Assembly: GCF_002355335.1 (NCBI RefSeq)
Contig: NZ_AP014946.1
Coordinates: 62,001 to 126,000 of the forward strand
Direction: 5' to 3'
DNA: 64,000 bases
Source: Variibacter gotjawalensis
GTDB lineage: Bacteria; Pseudomonadota; Alphaproteobacteria; Rhizobiales; Xanthobacteraceae
Below are positions 17,949 through 26,503 of this stretch, piece after piece. A program made the position numbers and the translations under genes. The number at the start of each line of letters is the position of its first letter. Positions within the stretch are counted from its first letter, which is position 1. Below the pieces are notes generated by a model. The model saw only the letters and a program-made list of their open reading frames with translations. It made no database searches and was not told where the DNA came from.

Positions 17949-18155
17949 TTGATCCGAACCAATTCAAACCTTTGCTCAGGGAGCGCTCGGCGACCCGCTT
18001 GCGGCTTGCGTGAGGGCGGGACAACGTGCCACGCGCTCGTGAAGGCCATAGGCAGCGACGGCTTCATATCGAACCGGAAGGCCTGGCTTGAGGCGCGGCG
18101 GCAGGGGCGTATGCACCTGTCGCGACCGCTCAATACCTCAGATGGGGGCTGGTGA
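17949..18155 (+). CDS. Short relic-like ORF sharing the DGF-SNR--WL-ARR motif
   Basis: 68 codons; the end (ALVKAIGSDGFISNRKAWLEARRQG) resembles the frame at 16517-16723. Not recognised, and the start is doubtful. The rest of 17730-18211 shows no other gene. Confidence 0.3.
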   Translation: MIRTNSNLCSGSARRPACGLREGGTTCHALVKAIGSDGFISNRKAWLEARRQGRMHLSRPLNTSDGGW

Positions 18156-18211
18156 TTTATACGGCGCATGTGCTTCCATAAGCGTGGAGACTTGGGGAAA
18201 GACGTTCGGCA

Positions 18212-18457
18212 ATGCAGCACGATCCGCCCGATCAAGCGGGCTACTATTGGGCAAAGGTCATTAAGCCCGAAGGAATGCGCAAAGGCGAAGATTGGCGCTC
18301 AATTGATTGGGAGATCGTCCAGGTCGTCGTGAACGACCTCAGCGAACGATCGACACCCTTCGACAGGTTCGGCGTATTCGTACCCGGTATCGGCACAATG
18401 CAACGGGTCAGTCGCCTGCAGTGGGGCCCACGCGTAGACGCGATCCCTCCCGATTAA
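18212..18457 (+). CDS. Small conserved protein, paralogue of 44816-45073
   Basis: 81 residues, with GYYWAKVIKPEG, GEDWRSIDWEIVQVVVN, RFGVFVPGIGTMQRV and LQWGPR. Every one of these blocks recurs in the protein at 44816-45073, about 26 kb away. Such short WGP-ending proteins occur in several copies in rhizobial genomes; I know of no function. It looks like a compact beta-rich cytoplasmic domain with no signal peptide. Likely real because the paralogue is conserved in protein sequence. Confidence 0.72.
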   Translation: MQHDPPDQAGYYWAKVIKPEGMRKGEDWRSIDWEIVQVVVNDLSERSTPFDRFGVFVPGIGTMQRVSRLQWGPRVDAIPPD

Positions 18458-18466
18458 CGTCTCGAC

Positions 18467-18670
18467 TTGATCCGCCGGAATTGGACACGCCCATTGCATC
18501 CTGCCGACGTCAAACTGCTCATCGCTGCGATTGCATTCATCGCCGCAGCAACCGCTGCTCATATCTATGCTCCGAACGTCGGCTTCCCGTTGTGGGAGTC
18601 GCTAGTAGGAACTGTTATCGCCATAGTCGGGGTGCTGGCCTGGTTGTTCTGGCCGGTTCGCAAGAAATAG
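18467..18670 (+). CDS. Small two-helix membrane protein
   Basis: 67 residues with two hydrophobic segments (VKLLIAAIAFIAAATAAHIY and ESLVGTVIAIVGVLAWLFW) and a basic end (PVRKK). It starts at TTG ten bases after the preceding gene, so it may be co-transcribed. Not recognised. Confidence 0.45.
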   Translation: MIRRNWTRPLHPADVKLLIAAIAFIAAATAAHIYAPNVGFPLWESLVGTVIAIVGVLAWLFWPVRKK

Positions 18671-18760
18671 AGGGCCTCATTTCCGCGCCCACCGACCCCG
18701 CTTCGGCTCGCCTGGTTTTGACAGCACGAATTTAAAAAGTCGGACCAATATCTCGCTGAG

Positions 18761-18979
18761 TTAAAAGTTTGCGCCGTCTAGGTGTGATCCGATCTGTGTC
18801 GCGAGCTTGCGCCAACGATCTGCGAGTTCGCGCCATGTTGCCGCATCAGAAACATTAGCCGCTTGGTCGGCAGCTACCTCGCAGCGTCCGGCCTCGGCTC
18901 TGGCAGCATCAGCGGTTAGATCGTCTTCCGGCAGGCCTGGCATACTCGGCGACTCCGACGACATCGCGACAATTGTCAT
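18761..18979 (-). CDS. Small helical protein (W-LA-W-LA type)
   Basis: 72 residues. The helical end AEAGRCEVAADQAANV, TWRELADRWRKLATQI fits a family of short alphaproteobacterial proteins with two Trp-containing helical repeats; the protein at 43742-43960 has the same plan. Function unknown. The start is ATG 18979 with GGAGA upstream. Confidence 0.55.
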   Translation of the reverse strand: MTIVAMSSESPSMPGLPEDDLTADAARAEAGRCEVAADQAANVSDAATWRELADRWRKLATQIGSHLDGANF

Positions 18980-19128
18980 AAGTCTCCAACAGAACATACC
19001 GCTACGCACGCAACGCATGCCTCGAAAAGCAAGCTATGCGTTGTGTCGTTGTGACTGCTGATTACGGAAACAACCGCACAAATTACGTGGAGAAGCGCGT
19101 CCGAAGACAATCGGACCAGGGAGGGAAG

Positions 19129-19299
19129 ATGGCCGACAAGCCAAAAGAGCGCCTTACGACTAACCCCAGCAGCCGACGCGAAAAGGCGCGGGAGCTGATG
19201 CGCCTCGCGGACAACACCGAAGATATGAAGGAAGCCGCCGAATTGCTGCGCCAGGCTGCGTCGGAGCTAGATGCAGCTCGACGCGATACGGATCACTGA
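19129..19299 (+). CDS. Small helical protein (56 aa)
   Basis: Charged and helical (REKARELMRLADNTEDMKEAAELLRQAASELD). A strong AGGGAGGG sequence precedes ATG 19129, which decides the start. Function not recognised. Confidence 0.55.
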   Translation: MADKPKERLTTNPSSRREKARELMRLADNTEDMKEAAELLRQAASELDAARRDTDH

Positions 19300-19514
19300 C
19301 GCTCACTCCTAGCCCACCTACCCCGTTTTGACCTTTCCGTCTTCACCCGCACGAACTGAAATCCTCGTTCACGGAGCGTCTCAGCCACGCGCTCTGCGGC
19401 TTCCTTGGCATCGTGGAGAATGAGGTCGCCGATAATCTCTTGGCCGTCGTAGCGGACCGACCAGCGGTTGCCGACTGGGGTGACGTAGACGATGGCAGCG
19501 ATGTCAGATGGCAT
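19293..19514 (-). CDS. Small DUF2188-like protein
   Basis: 73 residues: VTPVGNRWSVRYDG, AKEAAERVAETLRERG and a basic tail. The beta-beta-alpha pattern with an N-terminal VTP--G-W-V resembles DUF2188. It overlaps the 3' end of the facing gene by seven bases. Function unknown. Confidence 0.55.
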   Translation of the reverse strand: MPSDIAAIVYVTPVGNRWSVRYDGQEIIGDLILHDAKEAAERVAETLRERGFQFVRVKTERSKRGRWARSERQ

Positions 19515-19526
19515 CGTCGATGTCGC

Positions 19527-20324
19527 CTAATTCCTTTGCCAGACAACGTTGATGTACTCACCGTCCTTCACGCGATCAACGACCGCGAAGCCGGTGAGCT
19601 CTCCGAGCTTTTCGGCAGAGCGACCGAGCAAAAACAATGTATGAAATCTCGTGAACGCATATGAGTATTCATAGCAAGGACTCGAGTGAGCCATTTTGGC
19701 CCCCGGCTGAAGGTGACCGTGGAATTCTGCGAACTGCGCGATCGGATCGCGAAAGTGCTCGATAACATTATTCGAAAAGATACCAGCAAATTTCGCGCTG
19801 ATGGCCTCTCGGGTGTGAACCACGAATTGTCCGCTCGTCTCGGCGCTCGGCTCGAAGCCCCAGACGTCAAAGCCTTCAGCCCGAAGCTTTGCGACCGTCG
19901 GACTCCATTCGCCACCACAGCCCCAATCGAGATACGGCCCGAGCTTGTGAGGATCCAAGGAGCGGAAGGTCCGCTGCTCGTTCTCGCTTGAATCACTTTC
20001 GGAATACGACGCATATAGCTTGCGGTAGTCGAGATCGACGAACTGCTCGTCGAGATCGAGATACTTCATTGGGCCGAAGATGCAGTCGCAGCTAGGGCAG
20101 ACATAGCGCTCGAGCTCGCCGCCTCCAAAGATGCAGCGGTCTGTCTTGATCGCGTAACCGGAGCGCTTGTCAGTGTGCTCGCAGACGATGCATTTGATGT
20201 CGCGCGTCGGCAGGCTTGAGCGGTAGGTTGCATCCAGGACGTTCCAGAGGCCCGCTGATAGGTGTCGGTCCAGCAGCGACACTTGGCGCTCAAGCTTGGC
20301 AAGACGCTCTGCAAACTCGTCCAT
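19527..20324 (-). CDS. SAM-dependent methyltransferase with N-terminal Cys cluster
   Basis: 265 residues. The N-terminal part has C-x-x-C pairs (CIVCEH, CPSCDC), probably a zinc ribbon, as in NDP-sugar C-methyltransferase-like proteins. The Rossmann part has YLDWGCGGEWSP (motif I), WGFEPSAET and SNNVIEHFRDP. GAGGG precedes ATG 20324. It lies downstream of the small secreted protein and the large methyltransferase on the same strand, and its likely substrate is a sugar or lipid. Confidence 0.82.
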   Translation of the reverse strand: MDEFAERLAKLERQVSLLDRHLSAGLWNVLDATYRSSLPTRDIKCIVCEHTDKRSGYAIKTDRCIFGGGELERYVCPSCDCIFGPMKYLDLDEQFVDLDYRKLYASYSESDSSENEQRTFRSLDPHKLGPYLDWGCGGEWSPTVAKLRAEGFDVWGFEPSAETSGQFVVHTREAISAKFAGIFSNNVIEHFRDPIAQFAEFHGHLQPGAKMAHSSPCYEYSYAFTRFHTLFLLGRSAEKLGELTGFAVVDRVKDGEYINVVWQRN

Positions 20325-20335
20325 GGGCCCTCAAG

Positions 20336-20707
20336 CTAGCTTCGGTTCTGCGGCGTCCATTGCTCAGTGCCGAGCACACCTCCGCCGAGACTTGTCCATG
20401 TACCGCTCAGGCTGCCGCTTGAGTTGAGCTCAAAAAACGCAACGCCGGCAGCTCCGGTTTGAGGTTGGAAAACGACAGCGAGTTTCCCGTCTCGGAAGAT
20501 GCCCGTGCCTGTCGCGCGCGTCTGACCGATCTGCCAAACGATCTGGTAGGTGTCGCCTTTCCGCTGCACCGTCACGCGGCCTTGATAACGACCCGCGCCA
20601 TCGGGGTTCTGACCTTCGATCGCATACGGTCCGGAGAGGTTAGCTTGTTGAGCGTGCGCTGCGAAAGCAAAGCAGATGCTCAACACAATCGCGATCAGCA
20701 AACGCAT
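20336..20707 (-). CDS. Small secreted beta-rich protein
   Basis: About 123 residues. A Sec signal (MRLLIAIVLSICFAFAAHA, cleavage after AHA) precedes a beta-rich domain (GRYQGRVTVQRKGDTYQIVW, GIFRDGKLAVVF, LSGTWTSLGGG). ATG 20707 is preferred over ATG 20728 because GGGGG lies upstream. Periplasmic or surface role; not recognised. Confidence 0.7.
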   Translation of the reverse strand: MRLLIAIVLSICFAFAAHAQQANLSGPYAIEGQNPDGAGRYQGRVTVQRKGDTYQIVWQIGQTRATGTGIFRDGKLAVVFQPQTGAAGVAFFELNSSGSLSGTWTSLGGGVLGTEQWTPQNRS

Positions 20708-20732
20708 CACTACCCCCGGTCGTTTCATTTGA

Positions 20733-22271
20733 TCAGATGATCTGCAAACTCTTCAGCACTGGAAGCTGTTTCTCGAACAACTTAGCCTGAGCACCAATCT
20801 CAGCAAGGTTCTCTTCTGCAGTGTCTAAGCGTTTGCCTTCTTTGACGACGGCCTGCCCTTGAGAAGAAATGACCTGCCAGGCGAACTCTGCCCATTCTTC
20901 GCTGGTTTTTTTGCCTTCGGTAAAAGCGAGAAGGAAGAGTTGTTGAAATCGCCCAATTCCGACACCTCCGCCAGTCACCGGCGACGCCAGTGACTGTAAG
21001 TCCCCGCTGTCGCGAGCCCGATGTAAAACTGCTTGATTAAATGGCTTCGTTGTACGCGCGCGTTTTCCATCATCTTTGGCGGGCAAAGCAGGCTGCACGT
21101 GACCGGCGCCGATCAAGATCACAAGTGCTTGCTGGAGATTGCTCCAGCTGATTTGACCGACCCTCGCATCGCCTACCATCTCGCGCAACGTTGCGGGCCC
21201 CGCGCTCAGGCGATCAAGAATCGGTGCATAGATATCAGCTTGCATGGTCGCTTCACCACGACCAGCCTTCACCCTCAATTCGATGTCAGCTCGATTGGTC
21301 GACAACGCAAATCGCTGTTTGAGCCAAGCTTCGCGAGCCAGTCTAGGCGTTAGCGACAAAGGCCCTTTGATGAAAACGTCACGCCGAAACTGTTGATTGA
21401 GGATGTAATCGCGTGTCGCTTCGCGATGGACAATGTCGCTACTCTTGCCGAGTAATTCACGCTGTTCGTCCGTGAAATTGATCGAATCAATGTGATCCAG
21501 ATAGTGTGTCGAACCCACAAAGCTCAACTTTGCCTCAGCCAGATCGCTAGCAACATCCGCGAAATAAAAAGGCGTCCAGTCCCGATTGAAATATTCGTGC
21601 GCCAAATAGCCGTGTGGCATGTCTTTCAGCTTGTCAAACCTCGGCCCAACAGTTGGATTTTGCGCAAGATAGGCCGGAGAACTTTTCAGGAATTGCGCAA
21701 CAGCGTCGAGAGCTTGTGGGACTTTTCTTGCGGTTGGGCCGTGTACGCGCGATGCAGCGTCAATCAACAATTGACGAAGCGGCATTGCTGCTGCCCAGCC
21801 CGGAAGCGCGTTGTAACTGATGTAAACGATCCCGCCGACTTTCAGCTTGCTTTTGATGAATTGAACAATGTGCTGTCGATTTTCGAAGCTGATCCAGCTG
21901 TAGATCCCGTGCAATGAAATGATGTCGAACTGATCCGGTAGACCCGGCGTGTCTCCGAATTCGGAAAATGTCGCATCGTAAAAGTGAGCGTTTGAAAGCT
22001 GCGCATCGACGGCAAGTGCTTTCGCGCCGGCGATCTGTGACGGGTTGAAATCGGTCGCGTGAAATTGGATCTCTGGATTGGCGGCAGCCAACAAATTTAT
22101 CGAAAAACCCCGCCCGCATCCTAGTTCGCAATAGTGGAGCGGGCTTCCGACTGTCGTCCCGCCGAGGCCGACGATTAGTGGCACGAGGCTGAGCAGCGCT
22201 GGCGTCAGCTCACGATAGAAACCATGTGTGTAGTTGATGTCAGCTACGTAACCAGCCGTCCACGAGCTCAT
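20733..22271 (-). CDS. Methyltransferase with PF10119-type regulatory domain
   Basis: About 512 residues. It starts MSSWTAGYVADINYTHGFY, a signature of this family. The Rossmann core has YCELGCGRGFSINLLAA and FHATDFNPSQI, then SLHGIYSWIS and GGIVYISYNALPGWAA. The middle and C-terminal halves (PHGYLAHEYFNRDW, YLDHIDSINF) are the methyltransferase regulatory and C-terminal domains. As I recall, Rickettsia outer-membrane-protein lysine methyltransferases share this build. It lies downstream of the RsaA-N-like RTX protein, separated by a terminator, so a surface-protein target is possible. ATG 22271 fits family starts. Confidence 0.82.
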   Translation of the reverse strand: MSSWTAGYVADINYTHGFYRELTPALLSLVPLIVGLGGTTVGSPLHYCELGCGRGFSINLLAAANPEIQFHATDFNPSQIAGAKALAVDAQLSNAHFYDATFSEFGDTPGLPDQFDIISLHGIYSWISFENRQHIVQFIKSKLKVGGIVYISYNALPGWAAAMPLRQLLIDAASRVHGPTARKVPQALDAVAQFLKSSPAYLAQNPTVGPRFDKLKDMPHGYLAHEYFNRDWTPFYFADVASDLAEAKLSFVGSTHYLDHIDSINFTDEQRELLGKSSDIVHREATRDYILNQQFRRDVFIKGPLSLTPRLAREAWLKQRFALSTNRADIELRVKAGRGEATMQADIYAPILDRLSAGPATLREMVGDARVGQISWSNLQQALVILIGAGHVQPALPAKDDGKRARTTKPFNQAVLHRARDSGDLQSLASPVTGGGVGIGRFQQLFLLAFTEGKKTSEEWAEFAWQVISSQGQAVVKEGKRLDTAEENLAEIGAQAKLFEKQLPVLKSLQII

Positions 22272-22339
22272 TGCGTGCGCCTGTGTTCTGCGGTTGATTG
22301 GCGAAAATGCCAGGTTGCTACGATGACGTTGAGGGCCGT

Positions 22340-22381
22340 CACAAAATGAAAACGGCAGGAGGTCACGAAGACCCCCTGCCG
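22340..22381 (-). terminator. Rho-independent terminator of the RTX surface protein gene
   Basis: On the minus strand, CGGCAGGGGGTC pairs with GACCTCCTGCCG around a short loop (22353-22381), then TTTTCATTTT. It lies 43 bp after the stop at 22425. Confidence 0.85.
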
Positions 22382-22424
22382 CCTCAGTTTCTACAGCCCG
22401 GGCCGAACCGGGCCGCATACTTGG

Positions 22425-24785
22425 TTAGATGATGTCGGCAGCTTCGATGCCAGCGAGCGTGACGCCGGTTAGCTTCACGACATGAGTGTTTGTCTCGCCG
22501 GTGACCGTTCCGTTATCGTCGAAGAACACGTAGGTATCGCTACCAACCTGCTGAGCACTATACTTGACAGTTCCGTCAAGCTGCGCATCGGCAGCTGCGA
22601 GAGCGGCTGCAAAGTCGGCAACCGCAGCGGCACCTTCCTTGTAGTTCGTCGCCGAGCCAGCAGCAGCACCGAACTCGATCTTGTCAGACTTAGTGACGAA
22701 ATCGGTGATGGTATCAGCTGAAGCTTGGATAGCTGCGGCAGTGTCCGCAGTCGGATTCGTGATGACGAAAAACGTATCGCCACCCGCGTTACCCGTCATG
22801 GTGTCAGCGCCGGCGCCACCATTGATGATATCGGCTGCACTACCACCCTTGATGATGTCCGAAGCAGCGCTGGCACCGATGATGTTGAGTTTGCCAGTGA
22901 AAGACGAGCCATCAATGTTGGAGCCGGTGCCGCCTGGGAAGTTGGCGTAGGTGAGCGTGGTATTCTGCGAGCCTGTCAGGTTGATCGACTGGTTGTCAGC
23001 AACAATCAACGTGATGTTATTGTCCGCGATACCAGCTGTACCGGTAGACGACACGTTGATCGTCGACGAGCCTTGAACAAAGAGGCTGGCCGATGCGTCT
23101 GCCGCAGCCGTAGCGCTTCCCTGCAGATCTACGTTGAGGATGCTGGCGCCGAGCTTGAGAGCGACCTGTGAAGCCGCCGCAGCACCAGCACCGAACTCGA
23201 CAGTTGAGCTTTGAGCAGCGTCGACGATGTTGAAGCTGCCAGCACCACTCGTCGAGAAGCGAGTCTGACTGACAAGATCACCATCAAGGGTGAGTGTGGC
23301 ACCGACTGTGCCAAGCTCTTCAACTCCGACAACCTTCGAGAGCTTCGCTGCATCAGTTGCATTCAGGATTGATACAGCATCCGTAAACAGAAGCGTGTCG
23401 TTCGTGCCGACACCGAGGTCGATCGAATCCGCCGACGTCTGATTGGCGAATACGGTCGTGATGGTGTCGTTCGCGGAGCCGCCTTTGACGGTTAGGTCTT
23501 GAGCGCCGACAGGAGTAAGATTGGCGTTCAAGGCGCCCGTCAGTGCCGAAGCGTCGAGGCTCTTCAGTGGGCTAACCGCCGTGAACTTGAGCGATCCGCC
23601 GCCGGCCGCGGTGATCGACGTTTGAGAACCAACCAAGAACCCCAAATCATTGGTGCCCGTGGCCGTGATCTTGACTGTCTCGACACCGACCAACGAGGTC
23701 ACACCACCAGCATCCACCGAAGCACCATTAGCGACCAGCGCAACGGAGTCGGCCGGACCAGCGGCGTTCGTATAATTAAATTGAGCTGTTGAACCAACCT
23801 TGCCCTCGAGCGCAGCAGTTTGCGCTGTGGTTAGCTTGATTTCGTTGCCGCCGGTCGTGCCGTTCGCGAAACCGACAACTTGAACACCGGCATTGCCTGA
23901 CACGTCGAGTGCCGAAGCACCAGCGCTGGCAAGCTGTGCGTAGACCTGTTCGACGCTCGTGATCGTTGCAGTTCCAAACGCAGCAGCGTTTGCATTGCCG
24001 AAGATGTTCAGGCGGTCAGTGCCGCCGCCACCATTGATCGAATCGCCCGCGTTGATTGTTGGGTTGCCGCCATCAAGACCAGCAATGACGGTGTCATTCG
24101 AGCTACCGCCGTTTACCACGTCGACCTTCGATGTCAGGACGAGCGAAGCACCCTGCTGTGTAACGTCGTCGCCGTCGAACTTGGTGCCATCAGCAGTTTC
24201 TATCGGCGTGAAAGCAGCGCCCGACTGCGGGATAGCTGCCGAACCGTCGGCAACAGCAGCGCGAAGATCGTTGATCGAGTCGCCGAGACCGCCGATGTCG
24301 CTGTCGACAACAATCTTGGAGAGCGCAGCAGCAGCAACGACTGCGCCGGCGTTCGGACCCGTGATGCCGAGTTCAGCAGCGCGCTGAGAGTAGAAGTTTG
24401 CCTGCGAGACGAAGTAGGCCTTGCCAGCAGCTGACTGCGCCGAGAGCGGAACAATGCTGTCGTACACGAGGCCGAGCTTGTCTGAGTTGGTTGCGCCACC
24501 GCCAACGATCGCGTCGAAAGCAGCCTTAGCGTCTGCATTGAAGCGGTAGAGCGAAGCGAACGAATTGATGTAGACGTTCTCGTCGTTGAAAACGAAGTTG
24601 CCGCCAGCGCCGAAGTTCGTGGCGTTGTTGTTGTTGATGAGGTTCGTGTAACCATCAATCGTCGGTACGCCGAAGCCGAGATACTGATACGCAGCGGTCA
24701 GACCTTTGAACGACGACAGGTTCTGAGTCGTCGAGCCATTCGGCGCCGTGGCGTTGATCAGCGTATTGAGATCGCTAAGAGCCAT
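22425..24785 (-). CDS. Large RTX surface protein with RsaA-N-like N-terminus (S-layer-like)
   Basis: 786 residues, no Cys or Trp, rich in Ala, Gly, Ser, Thr and Asp. Residues 1-205 share the N-terminal domain of 16758-17729 (SFKGLTAAYQYLGFGVPTIDGY, NNNNATNFG, FNDENVYINSFASLY, IPQSGAAFTPIE). A long beta-rich region follows. RTX nonapeptides lie near residue 660-690 (GGSAADIINGGAGADTMTG), then a type I tail ending GIEAADII. No Sec signal. The export route is probably the T1SS at 50-53 kb. GGAG precedes the ATG, and a strong promoter and terminator flank it, suggesting high expression. Composition and layout fit an S-layer or abundant surface protein. Confidence 0.85.
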   Translation of the reverse strand: MALSDLNTLINATAPNGSTTQNLSSFKGLTAAYQYLGFGVPTIDGYTNLINNNNATNFGAGGNFVFNDENVYINSFASLYRFNADAKAAFDAIVGGGATNSDKLGLVYDSIVPLSAQSAAGKAYFVSQANFYSQRAAELGITGPNAGAVVAAAALSKIVVDSDIGGLGDSINDLRAAVADGSAAIPQSGAAFTPIETADGTKFDGDDVTQQGASLVLTSKVDVVNGGSSNDTVIAGLDGGNPTINAGDSINGGGGTDRLNIFGNANAAAFGTATITSVEQVYAQLASAGASALDVSGNAGVQVVGFANGTTGGNEIKLTTAQTAALEGKVGSTAQFNYTNAAGPADSVALVANGASVDAGGVTSLVGVETVKITATGTNDLGFLVGSQTSITAAGGGSLKFTAVSPLKSLDASALTGALNANLTPVGAQDLTVKGGSANDTITTVFANQTSADSIDLGVGTNDTLLFTDAVSILNATDAAKLSKVVGVEELGTVGATLTLDGDLVSQTRFSTSGAGSFNIVDAAQSSTVEFGAGAAAASQVALKLGASILNVDLQGSATAAADASASLFVQGSSTINVSSTGTAGIADNNITLIVADNQSINLTGSQNTTLTYANFPGGTGSNIDGSSFTGKLNIIGASAASDIIKGGSAADIINGGAGADTMTGNAGGDTFFVITNPTADTAAAIQASADTITDFVTKSDKIEFGAAAGSATNYKEGAAAVADFAAALAAADAQLDGTVKYSAQQVGSDTYVFFDDNGTVTGETNTHVVKLTGVTLAGIEAADII

Positions 24786-24839
24786 GAGGGCATCTCCAAG
24801 AGAGGTGAATCCGTCGGGCCTCTGCCCTCAGGGTGTCCC

Positions 24840-24868
24840 CTTAAAGAATCGATTGATTAAACTGTCAA
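24840..24868 (-). promoter_or_regulatory. Sigma-70-like promoter for the RTX surface protein
   Basis: On the minus strand, TTGACA (24868-24863), a 17-bp spacer, then TTTAAG (24845-24840). It lies about 55 bp upstream of the ATG at 24785, implying a leader of roughly 45-50 nt. Confidence 0.55.
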
Positions 24869-24879
24869 GCTAGAATATA

Positions 24880-24891
24880 TGGTGGCCACCA
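24880..24891. promoter_or_regulatory. Perfect 12-bp palindrome, candidate XRE operator
   Basis: TGGTGGCCACCA, self-complementary. It lies between the surface-protein promoter and the XRE gene, 25 bp before the XRE ATG and just upstream of the -35 of the divergent promoter. Confidence 0.5.
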
Positions 24892-24916
24892 CATTTTCAG
24901 TCAGTGTAGTGCATTC

Positions 24917-25288
24917 ATGTCAACAAATGCTCAGAGCAATCCAAATGAGGAGGCGAAACGCCTTCGGCAGTCTTGTGGATTGTGGTTGCGCGAACAACGC
25001 GAACGCTTGGGTCTTACGCAGCGCAATGTGTCCGAGCATGTTGGATTCGACACCTACATTGCGGTTTCGACCATTGAGAACGGAAGAGCTCGAGTGATTC
25101 CGAACAACTATAGAAAGTGGGCCGAGATTCTCGAGCTCGAACCGGCCGTTTTCGCGAAACAGATGTTGTTCTTTTACGAGCCGATGACGTACGAACTTCT
25201 CTTTGACGAGCGTCCAAAAGCGGTCCGTAATGTCGAGAAGTTGCTCCGGGGGCCAGGTAGGCCGAAAGTAGCGAACGATAACCTCTAG
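24917..25288 (+). CDS. XRE-type HTH regulator, divergent from the surface protein gene
   Basis: 123 residues. The HTH is at about 20-75 (LREQRERLGLTQRNVSEHVGF, VSTIENGRARVIPNNYRKWAEILEL). The C-terminal part (FAKQMLFFYEPMTYELLF) may be for dimerisation. It is transcribed away from the RTX surface protein across a 131-bp gap with a perfect palindrome. It may control itself and that gene; this is inferred from position. Confidence 0.82.
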   Translation: MSTNAQSNPNEEAKRLRQSCGLWLREQRERLGLTQRNVSEHVGFDTYIAVSTIENGRARVIPNNYRKWAEILELEPAVFAKQMLFFYEPMTYELLFDERPKAVRNVEKLLRGPGRPKVANDNL

Positions 25289-25452
25289 TCGTTCATGCCT
25301 TCGCGCCTAAAGCTAACGCCTTTATCGCCAGAGCAATTGCGCTAAAGTTTTCAGAGCGACGGCGGGTCTGAGCCAAGCTGAGGTGGTCCGAGACCGCCTC
25401 TCGCAGTCCGGACGCTTCGGTCAAGCCGTGGCACTGTTGGAGGCGCTATGGA

Positions 25453-25500
25453 GGACCGGAGCATTCGGCGGAGCCACCCGCCTTGAGCGTCCCGGCTCGC
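25453..25500 (+). repeat. GAGCCG-family hairpin repeat, degenerate copy
   Basis: ACCGGAGCATTCGGCGG...CTTGAGCGTCCCGGCTCGC. It aligns base for base over most of its length with the copy at 25555-25601, about 100 bp further on, but its left arm pairs poorly. Confidence 0.5.
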
Positions 25501-25554
25501 TTCTTGCTAATTGCTCAGCAGCCCGGTCGCAGTGCCCTGCATTTGGTCGGGTCA

Positions 25555-25607
25555 GAGTCGGAGCGCTCGGCAGCGGCATCCTGCCTTGAGCGCTTCGGCT
25601 CGTTTTT
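25555..25607 (+). repeat. GAGCCG-family hairpin repeat with T-tract
   Basis: GAGTCGGAGCGCTC pairs with GAGCGCTTCGGCTC (14 positions, two G-T pairs) with an inner GGCAG/CTGCC stem, then GTTTTT. It could act as a terminator. Confidence 0.65.
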
Positions 25608-26171
25608 CGATTTTGAGCTGGTCAGTCTTCGTTTGCGGCCCCTTAGCGAGGGTTGAAGTCGGGCTTTCTTAGCACCCGTCTGACGTCCGGTCGCTTTGCG
25701 CTTGGTGACACGCCCGGAATCAGTTGTGCAGGCGATCCGACCATGGCGAAGGATAGGCGCAGCTAAAATCGATGCGACCTAGCCAAAGCACAATGTCCGA
25801 CAACTTCCTCCTCAGAATATCATGTCGTCTCTCAGCATCGCGAAGTGCTGGAGAAGGAACAGCTCGATCCGATTGAACGGGAACAAAGTCAAACGAAAGC
25901 TGGAAATGTTGAAGCGCGGCTCGAGCGCTGGACGGTACTCAGAGCTAAGAAGTAGCTTTGATCAGCCCGATCCACGTTGCCCAAACATCGATCGTCGGGG
26001 CGATCAGCGATGATCCAACAGCTTGAGCGCTCTCGCTCGCATAACTATTGGCCGGTCAGCACATCGGACCGCCTGATTGGTGAACCGGATTGTCTCCTGT
26101 AGGCATTCCGGCTCTTTTTTATGCTAAGATGCGCACGGCCTGAGGGCAGTGAACGTGTTCGACGGGCCGAA

Positions 26172-26217
26172 GAGCCGGGCCGCAACCGGTTCGACAAAGC
26201 CTCTGGCGGTCCGGCTC
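26172..26217 (+). repeat. GAGCCG-family hairpin repeat
   Basis: GAGCCGGGCCGC pairs with GCGGTCCGGCTC (one wobble), then GCTATTATTTT. Confidence 0.65.
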
Positions 26218-26291
26218 GCTATTATTTTCGTCGCGTTGCAAGCTGGCTTCAGCCTGGCGCTTCCAACCCCAAAGTTTGATACGCCGGGTCA

Positions 26292-26345
26292 GAGCCGAGG
26301 TAGAGGAGCGTAGGCAAACTCTCCTTTGGCCTCGGCTCGCTTTTT
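26292..26345 (+). repeat. GAGCCG-family hairpin repeat with T-tract
   Basis: GAGCCGAGG pairs with CCTCGGCTC, with an inner AGAGGAG/CTCTCCT-like stem, then GCTTTTT. Terminator-like. Confidence 0.65.
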
Positions 26346-26503
26346 CCCAAACCGCCACCAAAAAAGCCCTGCCGCATTGTGGCGGCTGCTCGTTCAAACT
26401 CCGTTTTCTTTGCGAGGGAGCTGAACCATTTTGTGGCCTGCGCCGACCAACTCTGTGACGGCCAGCACAGCTGGCTCCAACAGCTCACAGGGGAGTAATC
26501 ACA

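Larger units (their letters stand above)
25289..26503. other. 1.2-kb hairpin-rich intergenic region
   Basis: No convincing gene on either strand. It holds four members of a GAGCCG...CGGCTCG hairpin repeat family (annotated separately at 25453, 25555, 26172 and 26292). The stretch 25600-26160 has no other structure I can support. The next gene's GGGGAG RBS lies at the right end. Confidence 0.6.

Noticed and set aside
22482-24387. Several plus-strand frames within the RTX surface protein gene
   Set aside because: They are antisense shadows created by its biased Ala/Gly/Thr codons.
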